Of a DNA stretch of 64,000 nucleotides, positions 11,860 through 22,725 are shown piece by piece. Position numbers and translations under genes: made by a program. The notes beneath the pieces are model-generated. The model made no database searches. It was given only the letters and a program-made list of their open reading frames with translations, and was not told the origin of the DNA. Origin of the DNA: Saccharina japonica (taxonomy: Eukaryota > Sar > Phaeophyceae > Laminariales > Laminariaceae); contig MEHQ01002936.1 in the NCBI GenBank assembly GCA_008828725.1, positions 62,001-126,000 on the forward strand, in the 5' to 3' direction. Numbering within the stretch: the first letter of the stretch is position 1; every line of letters begins with the position of its first letter.

Positions 11860-11932
11860 CGCCGGAGCAGGAGTCCTCATCCAAATCCAATACTTACATT
11901 CAATGATCGGCGGCAGCGTTAAATAATACTAT
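11860..11932 (+). repeat. Split direct repeat B2, right end of element
   Basis: Second copy of B, after about 130 bases that follow A2. The match with B1 stops at AAATAATACTA, which sets the right end of the element. Confidence 0.85.
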
Positions 11933-11999
11933 ATAAATATAAAACAGGGGATGAATCCCCTCCCCGAGGTGCATTTTACTAACTCCTACAAAAAAGTGT

Positions 12000-13290
12000 G
12001 ATTGGCAGTATTGTGTGCTTTCCCATGGAAGCGCGGGAAATCCCAATGGAATCTCGGCATAATCCACAGGAGCCGATAGGGTTCCCACGAACACCTGTGG
12101 GACGTCCCACGGCAACCCATGGTGTACCGTGAAAAACCAAATTATTCCCGTGGCATCACACGGAAGACAATTGGACTCAATGGTGAACCGTGGGGTCTCG
12201 CGGCATTCCTCTCAAAAGTTGACGCGGGATCGTACGGGAGCTCCCGTTGGGCGTAAAATGGAATCACGTGAAACCCCACGACACGCCTTCATTCTGGATG
12301 TTTATCCTGCCATCAAGCTGACGTTTTCTCGGGTATATATATATATCCAACACGGTTGTGTAGAATGCAAGACCATAGCGGGTGCATAGTGCATACCACC
12401 GCGCGGGAAAAACGGGACCCCACATGTACCTATCGAAACAAAAACAGCTTTCCAACGTGAATTTCCACGGGCACGCACGAGGCAATGAGGACAACTAATA
12501 ACTCACGGCACAGCGTTCACAATGCCCACAGTGTTCCGAGGTTTCATGCGAGAGTTATTGCTGCAACCGTTGTGGAAAACACTAGTTCCCACGGGCACCC
12601 ACGGTACCTCACGAGCATCGGCGGGGATCCCGACGGGCATCGTCTATGGCCACGGAAATCACCACGTGCACCCACAGCCCTGCGGTATCCTACGGGCACT
12701 CGCGGGAATCTCCAAGGGTGGTGGCGGTGATTCCCATAGGAGCCCGCGGGGACCCACCGCCAACCCTCGGCCAAATCCCGTAATATACACGAATTTCTGC
12801 CCCGCGCAGCATCCTGCGTTTAAGACGGAGTGACATTTCCGACAGGTTCGGCATGTAATGGAGATAGTTACGTACTGTTGATCTCGACCCTTGTCATCGA
12901 GTGCCTTGTTCGCATTCGAAGTCCCGCGGAAGTTTCCATGGAATACCATAGGCAAACGTACTGGGGATATCCGCGGGACCCGCGAGAGATCTCGCGGCAC
13001 ACGGCACATGCCACCACGGGAATTTCCACGGGATGTATTGTTTTATACCTGCAATACTACGGTATTCCGTGGGGTGGCAACAGGCCATGAAATCCCGAGG
13101 GTACTCGCGGGAACAAACGTGATCGCACGTGGAAACATGTACTTTCTACGGGACGCCGCGGGTTCCCGTGAGACATTCAATGAGTTCTCAAATAGTAAAC
13201 CACCGGCGCCCATGGGACACCAGGGTATTACCATGGACCCCCAGGGGTTTCTGTGGCTCTTTACCGTGGGGAGCAGAGAAAGACCACAAT
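12000..13290. repeat. Degenerate array of CCCRYGGG palindromic motifs
   Basis: The stretch is saturated with CCCACGGG, CCCGCGGG, CCCATGGG, CCCGTGGG and one-base variants (for example near 12590, 12690, 12970, 13020, 13085, 13155, 13210), spaced roughly 10-12 or 20-24 bases apart. No fixed unit is conserved end to end, so it looks like an old short-period minisatellite. Open frames of up to 133 residues on both strands arise from it and are not genes. Confidence 0.6.
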
Positions 13291-13299
13291 AATCTGGTA

Positions 13300-14776
13300 G
13301 CGCTGATTTTGTATAGCGATGACAACAATGAGAAAGTGCATCGTCGATGCGGCCAAAGGTGTGTACTTTTTTTCATTTTTTGTGACGATCGCTGTCGTCT
13401 GACCAACGTATACGCTTCATGCGGTTGTACATCCACTCCGTTGTATCCTGTACTTGGTTCCATCGGGACGCCCGAACCCTAAATACACAGGCACACGGCA
13501 CACCTTCCGAATATTGATGACATTGGTTTACATGACTGCAACATATTTCAAGGGACAACAGGTAATTGCGCGGAGTTCGGCTTATTGTATTGTTGACCGC
13601 TTATGCCCCTCTAGAATTTCCATTGGAAATAACCCCGTCTGGGTACGCACTGCTGACTGGTACCCGCTGGTCATCGCACTCTGCTACCCTGTATGCAGCA
13701 GTACAGCAGTATGGTCCGGCCGAATAATAACAAATCACCACAATCGATTAAAACGATGCACGTCGCGTTAAGTACCTGTATCACACCAAGCATCACAACA
13801 AGAAACTGGTGGGGAAACTCTCGTCAAAACGTGTTCACTGAAAGAGTCCCCAGAAACCAAAGGCCAGCTAAATATAATGCTCTGACCCTTCCAGGGGGTT
13901 CTTGCTGGGGAAGTTTTGAGGTTCGGTGCCCTTGGGCCTGGTGCTAATGTTCAACAATTGTAGGTCAATAACTGTTTTTTTCTTGCGGGTACAGTAATGT
14001 TAACTTATAAGGAGCGAAACAAAGAGCGTAATGGTATCTACGCGGTCTGCATACGCCCATAAGCTACTAATATAGTGTGTTGTGCCCTCGTGACCAGCAA
14101 AGGTTTATGGCGGCATATTTCTGCCAACTTCAATAAGCTTGAAACAATAGTCTGCCCAAAAACAACAAATTAAATTAGACCGTCCGATGTTTTTTTGTTT
14201 CTGAACAGGGGTCAGTGTTGACACAATAAGCGACGTTTGAGTAGATATATTCTAGATATCACAAGATCGACTTAGTTAAGAAGAAATGATCGGATGGCTT
14301 GAGGTTGCACCAGCTCGCCCGTCACGTTCATTGTGGATGTAGCTCAAGAAATTGCGCGTTGAAGCCTCCGCAGCACGGTCTCTTATCGGACGCCATCAGT
14401 TTATGCAATGAACTATTGAGAGTACGTGAGGCGGTACCTAGATATCACATGTTCGGACAGTTCTGGGCGCTCTAATATCACGCTACTACTGTAATAGTAC
14501 GGTAGAGGTGGACCTTTTTGTTTCTGAGAATGGTGACTTGATTTTCTTGATTTATTGTATCGGAGCTGTATGCCTCATCCCAAAACTGTGTTATTTTAAT
14601 AGAGGGAAACAAATGTGCAACCCGATGAACAAACCCATACCGTAACTGTACAGCCACCGGCATTGACACACATCAATGAAATTCCGACCACAGCTTGGGG
14701 TTAAGGATCCTCCTGTCAGCATAAATAGCTTGAGCCAAAGAGTGCTACCCCTATCGTATGGTACCACACGTCTTAC
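13300..14776. other. No gene recognised (intron or spacer)
   Basis: Ordinary AT-rich DNA without a recognisable domain, terminal repeat or array on either strand. It lies just downstream (minus-strand sense) of the beta-helix exon at 14777-15073 and could be its intron. Confidence 0.4.
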
Positions 14777-15073
14777 CTGCGAAATTACCGCGGAAGACAG
14801 ATGCGGCGAAGATGTCAACCCCGGGGCCTGTGTTCAAGTAAACCGCGCCCCCGTCCGCGGCCGTGTTGCCCTCCAGAACACATTCGGTAAACAAGGTTTC
14901 CTTGTTGTCCTCCGCCAAAATGTATACCGCGCCGCCGAGCGATGCTTGGTTAGACTCGAACAATACATCGCTGACTTGAACTTGGTCACACATCTCGAAC
15001 AAGATGGCGCCTCCCAAACCGCCGGCAGAATTATTGACGAACCCTACGCTCCAATTAGAAGTGTAGTAGCCAC
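14777..15073 (-). CDS. Pmp-like beta-helix exon, intact, phase 1-1
   Basis: This is the clearest host exon. It encodes about 99 residues with successive beta-helix rungs: FVNNSAGGLGGAILFEM, LFESNQASLGGAVYILA and VLEGNTAADGGAVYLNT, ending FRGNFAG. GGA[IV] turns recur every 30-35 residues, with the F/V-x-x-N-x-A motif just before each, as in chlamydial Pmp and algal homologues. Splice sites fit well: acceptor GCAG before GTGGC and donor GCAG/GTAAGA. The exon is 297 bases (a multiple of three) and both borders split a Gly codon after its first base. It is therefore a symmetrical phase-1 exon that can be duplicated or skipped without a frameshift. The protein is probably extracellular; its substrate is unknown. 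It belongs with exons at 16254-17863. Confidence 0.75.
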
Positions 15074-16253
15074 CTGCTTCGGAGCACAAGCCACGTGCAA
15101 CATGTCAAGACCCACGAAAGAGACATATCGCCTAGAGACTTTTCGGCTAAACGACAACCAATACGTACGATATCAGGGTGGTTTTATTTCGTCAAGAACA
15201 GGTTGGAAAATACGTCGCCGCTGAGAGACTACTGCCTCGTGGCAAAACGAATATATATATTGAAATACGTACGCAGGTGGAACCCTCTAAGCGTCCAATT
15301 CAGTAACGACCATTAAAGTTGCGGTGTTGCTCGACTTCGTTCACCCTAAACTCATTCCGGAACGTACCAGCACGGTTTGTGCCAAGTGTCAGATGTAAAT
15401 ACATTATGTATATGTACGCTTCGACGACTTCGCCCGCTTGTTGGGCGTTTATGCCCTCCAGAACGTGTCGACCTATTATGCCCGAGATCTCCTTTAAGAT
15501 TGCGTTGCAAATATAACCATCACCATTGCACCTTTATGATGAATCAAGGGTGAAGTCTAGTTATATCTGCCAGTAATATGTCTGGTGAACACAAACATTA
15601 CTGCGGTTATCAGCGAGCCGTCACACTGCCGACCCCTCCTACTGCGTATTAGATGAACCAACGCCGGACAAAACATCAGTACGAGTAGTGTTCCAGTGTG
15701 CAAAACGAGACAAGGGCTGACACAATGATGACTAGTGAAGGTGCTTCTAGGTCGTGCTTGTCTCACAAAAGAGACTCGTAACCACGCCAATAGTTGACAA
15801 ACCCGTCCAGGATACGAAACTAAATGCTTACCACTGTGCTAACACGCGGCATAGAGCATCGACTAACGTAAACATAAGCAACACTACCCTAAATTACACC
15901 TCAATGAGCCGAACAATGGCAGCTGCAATATCGAACCCCCCTCTCTAGTTAGCAGCAGCGTACACGCCGTTTCGATACGTGAAGTACCAGGCTACCAATA
16001 CCGGTGGGCTTCGCTGATGCATATTGCCAGAGTAAAACGTATACACCGACGGTTTGGTCACGCGATTCGTCTCAGGATTCCTCTTGGTAGGCGAGAGGGA
16101 TGCATACTATGTGCGCTAGTTTCCGGAGTGTTTCTCCAGGGCAACCAAATATATATATATACATGTACCCTGGCAGTACATACCCATACATGATATAACG
16201 TATACATTAGGTTCGAAGATGCTCTCCAAGGAAATGAACAATGATCGCTGCCT
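15074..16253 (-). other. Intron or spacer with a decayed exon trace
   Basis: Mostly featureless. At about 15955-15990 a minus-strand stretch reads RVYAAAN and lies where the intact exon AVYAATS of the second locus copy (43041-43124) would align, so a degenerate counterpart exon may be present. A short AT dinucleotide run sits at about 16150. Confidence 0.35.
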
Positions 16254-16481
16254 TCAAACTTCCTTGCCTTCATTGCCTGACAGGTCGCCACGGAGTGTAT
16301 TGTTATTGAAGGTCTTGAAGCTTCCTCCACGAACAAAAAGAGCACCTGGCAGTATTGGCACAACACAATGGCAATGGTGGGATTGCTTGAGGTCGAGGAG
16401 GCTGGCGATATTCTCGAACGTACTGTTATAAGAAGTAACACGTAATTGAACAAGAACAATGCCGTTGCATGTGGGAGACAA
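16254..16481 (-). pseudogene. Pmp-like beta-helix exon remnant
   Basis: The minus-strand frame has SYNSTFENIAS followed later by GALFVRGGSFKTFNNNTLRG and SGNEG, that is strand-turn wording of the same beta-helix family. The part between the two segments (LLDLKQSHHCHCVVPILP) is not repeat-like, which suggests a local frameshift or retained intron. It lies upstream, in gene sense, of the intact exon at 14777-15073 and is probably part of the same gene or pseudogene. Confidence 0.5.
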
Positions 16482-16566
16482 TGTAAAGGATGCTTCACAC
16501 TCCCAACATGAAACTTACACCTCATGCCACCGTCGACGAGAAAGGCGCTCGTCAAGATGTTGGATA

Positions 16567-16752
16567 CTATAAACTTGACGTGGCAAGCAATGTACGCTGG
16601 AGCGATGCTATTTGGAGGACTACGATGGGGCCATCGGGTTTAGACCGCCCGATGTTTCCGACGACCACAATGCTGTCTGCGCCGTACATGCAATATATTG
16701 GTCGCGATATGAGTAGCGATTTGGCTCTTCCCAAAGCGTCGCCGCTAGACAT
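16567..16752 (-). pseudogene. Pmp-like exon remnant (DGPIVVLQIASLQ type)
   Basis: The 61-residue minus-strand frame contains YGADSIVVVGN and DGPIVVLQIASLQ. The latter aligns with GPAVISIGPLQ in the exon at 163-462, so it is the equivalent rung of a paralogue. Possible splice donor GTAAGT lies just downstream on the minus strand (about 16514). Exact exon limits are not resolved. Confidence 0.5.
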
Positions 16753-17164
16753 CGATCAAGATTCGCCCGCAGGAGTAAGCTCGACACGAACCGAATTACT
16801 GTAGGTCAATATATAGATCCTCGACGTCCCGGTAGAGGACCGGGGGTTCCTGTTTAGTCATTGCCGTTTTCCACCTTTCGGACCTCGGCCGAAGACATTG
16901 ATGTTGGTGCGAATCGCATCGCATGTATACAATTTCGGGTAATCGGGTTGGGGGCGAGGTTCACACAATGGGCATGCCATACTTTATTTACGGAGCACGC
17001 TGCCAGCCCCCGTCTGCACAAAGCCTAGACATCAATCGATTTATCAATCAATCACAAATTGAAACATTATTTAAATATCGCCGCCAATAACAGCCACATT
17101 AAGAAACTGGCGGCAACGACGAATGCTTGGAGTCAATACACGACAAAAAGCTAGACCGGTCGGT

Positions 17165-17265
17165 ATAAGACTGCAAACCAAAGTCAGGACCAGAACGTGA
17201 GCATCGGCCATATTCAGAGTTATTGCTAGTTTGAGCTTTCAGGGTCAAGCATGGGTATTATATTC
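17165..17265 (-). pseudogene. Exon conserved in all three beta-helix locus copies
   Basis: The minus strand reads an LTxxNMADAHVL segment that corresponds to ALNMGDVLFLDMAF at 44890-44945 and LTMGDVHAVDLAV at 54910-54951. DNA matches are patchy but collinear (for example CCATATTCAGAG...). In this copy the frame is poorly kept, so it is likely pseudogenised. Confidence 0.45.
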
Positions 17266-17749
17266 TGGAAGTAAACGAGCGCGCGAAAACCACGAAACAC
17301 CCACGCGAGCTACATGATAAGTGCACCCACAACGAAATGCGGATTTATATGTAACTACAGAAAGTACAGGTGCTGTCGCCAGTACTGCCTATGGGTACAT
17401 GCGTTCCGTTTTCGACCTGACCTCAAGGGATCACCTTGACTGAGAATATTTGTTTGTAGTGATTCCCGGCGTTTTCCTTAGTGGCGAGAGACGGACCGGG
17501 GTTGGTACATACCACCCACTCATAAAGAGAAAATTAACAGGGTTCATCGCCTCCCATGTCGACTAGGACGACGTGCACGTCTTCGACACTGGTTGGCGAA
17601 CTGGAAGTGCCGAACGCATAGCCGAACTACTGTTCAAGGTTAATATTCAACACCCAGCTGATAAGACCCTTGAGCGCCGTGCATTGCCATAAACTCTTAA
17701 CAACGCCGCTCGACGGACGCAGTCGACCCAACGTAATTTCGGTTCGCGA

Positions 17750-17863
17750 AAATGTGTTACCCATGCGTAGCGTAAATAAAAGGTCCAACACAGCCAGCCG
17801 AGAAACCCATGCAAGACAGATTTGACCGGCCTGCCGGGTGCCTTGATTTCTGGTACAATACAC
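17750..17863 (-). pseudogene. Hydrophobic N-terminal exon candidate of the beta-helix gene
   Basis: The minus-strand frame includes CLAWVSRLAVLDLLFTL, a hydrophobic run of signal-peptide length. The aligned DNA of the third copy (about 55680, minus strand) encodes LVSLLAVLAFFIRPEG, and a homologous but shifted stretch is at about 45320 in the second copy. Position at the 5' side of all beta-helix exons fits a secretion signal. Start codon and splice sites are not defined. Confidence 0.4.
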
Positions 17864-17978
17864 GGCGGCACATAATATGTATTCACGGTTTTACAGAGGA
17901 CCATAGTAAATAGGACCCAATATTGTTCGTAAAAAAGGTAAATATAGTGGTGTTTGTGTGTGTACCGTAGGCCGTATT

Positions 17979-18147
17979 TACTAGTATTACTAGTATTACT
18001 AGTATTACTAGTATTACTAGTATTACTAGTATTACTAGTATTACTAGTATTACTAGTATTACTACTGTAGTATTACTAGTATTACTAGTATTACTAGTAT
18101 TACTAGTATTACTAGTATTACTAGTATTACTAGTATTACTAGTATTT
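17979..18147. repeat. Nine-bp satellite (ACTAGTATT)n
   Basis: About 18 nearly perfect copies of ACTAGTATT, interrupted once at about 18063-18076 by ACTACTGTAGTATT. Each unit contains the palindrome ATACTAGTAT, so either strand can fold. The interruption is itself palindromic (TACTACTGTAGTA). The near-identity of the units shows recent expansion. It has no counterpart at the equivalent point of the second locus copy (about 45400). Confidence 0.95.
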
Positions 18148-20261
18148 ACTGTGCCCCCCCGTAATAGTAAGTATCGAATATATCAAGTGGATGGAGCAAG
18201 GAAGTCGAAATAAGCGCGGGAAAATAGTGGAAATGAAACCATTGGTCATTGCACGATAGATGCCATCTGTGTGTTTTGAGTAACAGGTGTGTGTTCTTCA
18301 CATTAAACCTTCCTTTGTACCTGTCGACAGGTGGGCCGGTCGCGTTGGGTGGTATGTTTGTCTGGAAGCGTTTTCAGAAACATACACGTTGTCACAATGT
18401 ACACCGCAAGCAGGTATTGAGAACATTTCTTGAAAAACGGGTAAACACGTACATTAGCGAAGGTAGGATTTCGACGAAACGTACGGCGCCCCTTTGCTTT
18501 GAACTCCATTGCCATAAAGCGACCGATCATCGTCCATGCCAGGCACGCACCACGCACCACCTTCTTGTGTTATAACTTAACCGAGCACGATAACTGCTGG
18601 GGGGACAAATACTTGAGAGGTGTAGCTGGGATATGACGCGGACGAGCGGCGCTGGGTTGTTCCAGCGAGCCGCCGGTGGGGCCCGTGCTGCGCCCACTTG
18701 GTGGCGTGGAGGATTGCTCAATCCGAAACAACTACTCGTATACTCGTGCTCTGACCACCTTCTTTGATGAGTACGACAGCATGATGACCGCTCGTGTATC
18801 GTATAAATTACACACCCCTGCCGCAGTAGCAGTAGTAGCAGCGGCTGCCGCGGCAATGCCGGGGTGTCATGACCGTGGTCGGTATGTCGATCTCTCCAAA
18901 CGTGCGGAGTGGTCGCACCAGTGTGGTCGAGTGCGCAAGATCTAGCGGAGTCGTCCCTAAATTGAACGTTTCAACATTACGCTGCTCATTGATCAGCTGC
19001 TGGTGCTGCTATTTGTTGCTGCTGCCACCGCTGGTACTGCCTCTAGTTGACGCGAACTTATTTTGTCTGTTGTCTTGGGATAGCACCAGCGGTTCTTCGG
19101 GTACTACCGCTTCCAGCGTTGCTGGGTTGCCGTTGCTATCTAAATTATGTGTTGTGTTTGGTTTTTAAACAAATATTAGGAGTTATCGACCCCCTCCACT
19201 CCCTTCCTTGATGCGGCACGAAGGGTTTGAGAAGTTAGTTAGTGAGTGTATTCTACGACAATACTACCATATCATGATCGGAAGGCGGTTCACTGTGTTT
19301 AGCGGACGCAACGGAATTTGAATCAACACTTGTTCGTAAACACTCTAATGACTGGGAAAAGGTTCGAATAGATGAACACTCAAATGCGTCCCTCGAAAGT
19401 GGGCTCGTAAACACGACCCCACTCCAACTTTTCTTGACTGTGCTCCGGCGGTGATACAGGAATGCTCGGGGGTTCTGGAGTCGTTTGAATTCTCGATTAT
19501 GTATACACGGATTTGTCGGCGTCGATAGGTAAATTAAGACACGAGGAGTCCCGACACTGTCGACGTGGGGCCCCCAATGTTAGGGCGGCCCATTTTCCCC
19601 TATACACACCACATATGAATCGTTTGGTACCTTCGGAATAACGGGTGCCATTGTTATTAACTATACACACTTGGTAGCTACTGTTGTAGCGCAGCCAAAC
19701 ATGAGCTACAGTAGTAATACATAACAAATTCATATACACCTGCAGTGAGGGAACAGAGGACGACCTCCTGCCCCCCGTCTGAGGTTTCAAAACCCAGCAT
19801 GTTTGAGCAAGGTACACAACTAAGCGGTAGCTAGCTAGCTCAACGACGTACGGGTGAACAGAGTAACTCCGAATCAGAAATATCAATGCAATGGATCAAC
19901 TAGCTACGATAGTTGAAGCCGAAAGAAAACTTAGACTACTGTTACCTCAAACTGGAAAGGTACAAGCAAGCAACCGCCGTCCGGAAAAAGCAGGGATATC
20001 CCCGAAAACGGGTTGTTAAACAAGCGTGGAGAAGTCGTAGTAACCGAAGGACACTTTGATGAGTTTGTGAGTATGGTTTGTTAAAGGTGTGCATACCGAG
20101 TACAGTGGGACCACGTCTGATTTGACGCCGGTCAGGGCTAGGCACTACCAGTTCTCACGCAACCGATTTACTAGTTTCCGCCGAGAACCACAACTCTGCT
20201 TTGATCCACTATTTTCTGTTCTGGTCTCCGATTTCCTCGCCGATATTATCCCACAACAGTA

Positions 20262-21630
20262 GATACCTTTCAAACTCGGCATTCATAGTACTTTTGAAAA
20301 ATAATTCGCAAAAACATGCGTGAACGACTTTGAAACAATTTTCATTTTGTTTTGGAATTCATGCATTTTGTTCTCCCTGGATCTTTGGGGAAGAGCCATT
20401 CACGCTTTTTCTACGTGAGGGGCAAAACCGGCCCTCCACGTAGAATTTAGGTGATTATTTTTGCTGCTTGGAATTATTCAAACCGATCCACGGAGTTGAC
20501 AACTAGGCACCCAGCGCGGGTCAAATGTTCGAGGAGGCAGTGCGATGGACGCGAGGGCTCACTCGGCACGGTCTTCTAGTCGCTGAGAGAAGGGCCCGCC
20601 TCCTCTCTCCGACGACCGCGGCCAACACAGCAGCAGCAGCAGCTGCAGCTGCTGCTGCTGCTGCTGTAAAAAAAAACATTATGCTGCTGCTGGCTGCTGC
20701 TGTGTATTGTGGAACAAGCTCCGCAGACACAAATCAGAAATCGACAACCCGACTCTCCAAACGGGAGCTGGCCGCCGCCACTGCCGCGACGCCACTGCCA
20801 CCACCACTGCTGCTGGTGCTGCTGGTGTGCTGCTGTGGCTGCTCTCGACAATAGTCGATGCATCTCGTGGAACATGACCCGCGATGTATCACGGAGCAGA
20901 ACTGGCAACAGACTGTGTTTTGCGTTTTGTGGGTAGACACACGCGGAGGCCAGTCAAGTGCAGCAACGCACCGCAGTAGGGCCACAGCAGCACCACCATC
21001 ACTACCACCACAGCAGCAGTAGCAGCAGCAGCGGCGGCGGCGGCGGGGGCGGCAGCGGCGGGGGCGGCGGCAGCGGAGATGGCGGTTCGTGCGGCTGAAG
21101 CACAAGCAGCAGGAGCAGCTATATAGGGGAGGCCAAAAAACACATGTATGTGAACATACTTCGTATACGAGTACGAGCAGTTCACCATCATTGTTTTGCT
21201 TTGGGGTTTATGGCCTCTCGCCTATCTGCTTCTGCTGCTGCTGCTGCTGCTGCTGCCACAACAGCTGTGAAAACAATTTGGCTGTGCAGTCGCCGCCTCC
21301 GCCGCCACCGCCGCCGCTGCTGCTTCTGCTGCTACTACTGCTGCGGTGGTTCTGGTGCTACTCTGCTGTGCTGCTGCTGCTGCTGTGCTGCTGCTGCTGC
21401 TGTGCGGCTGTTCTCACATACCAGGTATCATACCTGGGACGGCTTTATGAATACCTGGTATATACGACGAAGAAACTTCACCTGGATTGTCCATCTAACG
21501 ACCAAACACTTTACCCATGAATGACTTTGAAACAACTTTTCAAATCGGGTTCTTCGTCCAAAAACAAAATCGATTTCAAAATCCACAAATAAATTCAGAT
21601 AATGCGTGAATGCCGAGTTTGAAAGGTGTC
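20262..21630. mobile_element. Non-autonomous Tc1/mariner-like TIR element with CAG/CTG tracts
   Basis: The ends are inverted repeats of about 24 bases, GA[T/C]ACCTTTCAAACTCGGC followed by ATTCA, with one mismatch, and are flanked on both sides by TA (20260-20261 and 21631-21632), the Tc1/mariner target duplication. The 1369-bp interior has no transposase. It carries a hairpin at 20409-20445 (TTCTACGTG... CACGTAGAA), a perfect CAG/CTG palindrome and many trinucleotide runs. Long open frames rich in Cys, Ala or Gln here are translations of those runs and not genes. Confidence 0.8.
20629..20667. repeat. Palindromic CAG/CTG tract
   Basis: A run of CAG triplets turns into CTG triplets through CAGCTGCAGCTG, giving a 39-base near-perfect palindrome that can form a cruciform. 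Further CTG, CAG, CGG and CCG runs lie at 20800-20840, 21005-21120, 21222-21255 and 21290-21412 in the same element. Confidence 0.9.
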
Positions 21631-21632
21631 TA

Positions 21633-22560
21633 GTACCAGCGCTTCAAATACACCATGGACATAGGAAATTGCTTGGACCCGTTACGGGTGACAGCGAAGC
21701 GACTGCTGAAGGCTCAGAAGTAACGACTCAACACCACAACCATCGTTGAGATGAAGCAATTCGACGGCTAGATCATACGTCGCGCCAAGCACAAACTACA
21801 CCCATCACCCAACGAAGATGGAACTCATTCGCATGCGTGTGATCATGGCATCATATATTAGACTCCGTCACCACCGCGACCGATAGCATGACTGCCATGC
21901 GCTGGGTTTTATTTAAGCACTTGAAGGTATTATTAGGTTGCGGTGAGCATTCCGATAGTAGTTATCATGTAAGCACTTGTGGTGCGGCGTATTGCGACCA
22001 GTTCACCAGGGGATGGATCATTATTGGGCACACCTCTTGTTTTTGAATGGTGCTTTGTTCTATTTTATGTTTCCCTTGTATTTTCAGCGTTTGGTATGAG
22101 TAGCATTATTTCGTCAGTTGGGCAACTTGGCACCTACACTACTACAAGCCTTCCGCAACCAGGAATCATTCTTCGTATAGACATACTAACTTTTGTCTTT
22201 TCCCAGTGACTTTAGGAGCTGGGTTATGTCAGGCAAATGAAACTTTTTCCTATCATCCCCCCGTTTTTCCTACTTTATCCAGAGTAACTCATTTCCGGCT
22301 CTGAAGCCTGTCCCCCCCCCTGACCAGCCCGTTGTAGCCAGTTGTGCACTTACACCAGTACATTTTTGCGTATCTTGTTTACTGACGGTTTTTAAAATCC
22401 GAACCTTCCGGAGCGGCCTTAAAACTGCTCTATTCAGACCTTTATCGCCCAGTTGTGTACTGAAAATCAGAATTGTATGAGGATCACTTTGGTTCTCCAA
22501 CAACGTGCAAAGATCTGAACCTTCCACGAGCACCCGCTGTCCACTGACAGGAAATATCCG
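21633..22560. other. No gene recognised
   Basis: Ordinary sequence between the TIR element and the CTG minisatellite. No domain, terminal repeat or RNA gene recognised. Confidence 0.4.
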
Positions 22561-22564
22561 ACAC

Positions 22565-22690
22565 CTGAGCTGCTTGCAGCAGCAGCACCCCACATGACAT
22601 GCGTGCAGGTGCCCTGTTGTTGTGCCCGCCTGTTGTTGACATCCTGTTATAAGACGCAGCAAGCAATTCGCAATAATCGATTCGCTGTGA

Positions 22691-22725
<35 letters not shown>

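Larger units (their letters stand above)
2261..11932 (+). mobile_element. Tyrosine-recombinase retrotransposon (DIRS order, Ngaro/PAT-type split direct repeats), decayed
   Basis: Three features define this roughly 9.7-kb element. Plus-strand coding runs in the order CCHC-knuckle gag, reverse transcriptase/RNase H, tyrosine recombinase. There is no integrase and no LTR pair. The ends carry split direct repeats: A1 at 2261-2410, then B1 (11501-11573), A2 (11575-11730) and B2 (11860-11932). This A1-ORFs-B1-A2-B2 plan is that of Ngaro, PAT and Viper-type elements, which are thought to integrate by a circular intermediate and site-specific recombination, and so make no target duplication. All ORFs contain frameshifts or stops, and the recombinase ORF is interrupted by about 0.7 kb, so this copy is inactive. 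A piece like the B repeat also lies at 39580-39646. The class call is strong; the outer left edge is defined only by where A1 and A2 stop matching. Confidence 0.88.
16860..19900 (-). repeat. Diverged segmental duplication, copy I
   Basis: Collinear patches match 44600-47080. Pairs are: 16880-16980 with 44620-44700; 17396-17440 with 44960-45010 (ATTCCGTTnCGACC...); 18175-18200 with 45430-45460 (TCAAGTGGAnGGAGCA); 18330-18470 with 45550-45680; 18690-18920 with 45920-46160 (CTCGnATACTCGTGCTCT, CGACAGCATGAT); 19360-19440 with 46600-46680 (GGTTCGAATAG); 19740-19830 with 46930-47010 (CTGCnGTGAGGGAACA). The block carries beta-helix 5' exons and upstream flank. Copy I alone carries the 9-bp satellite at 17979-18147. 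Confidence 0.7.

Noticed and set aside
12129..13482. Several ORFs of 80-133 residues
   Set aside because: Overlapping frames in the palindromic array, rich in Pro/Arg/Gly, on both strands with no shared motif.
17979..18147. CRISPR array or telomere
   Set aside because: Nine-bp units without spacers and not G-rich; a simple satellite.
20525..21524. Ala-, Cys- and Gln-rich ORFs of about 100-145 residues
   Set aside because: Direct translations of CAG/CTG/CCG runs in a TIR element; no non-repetitive domain.
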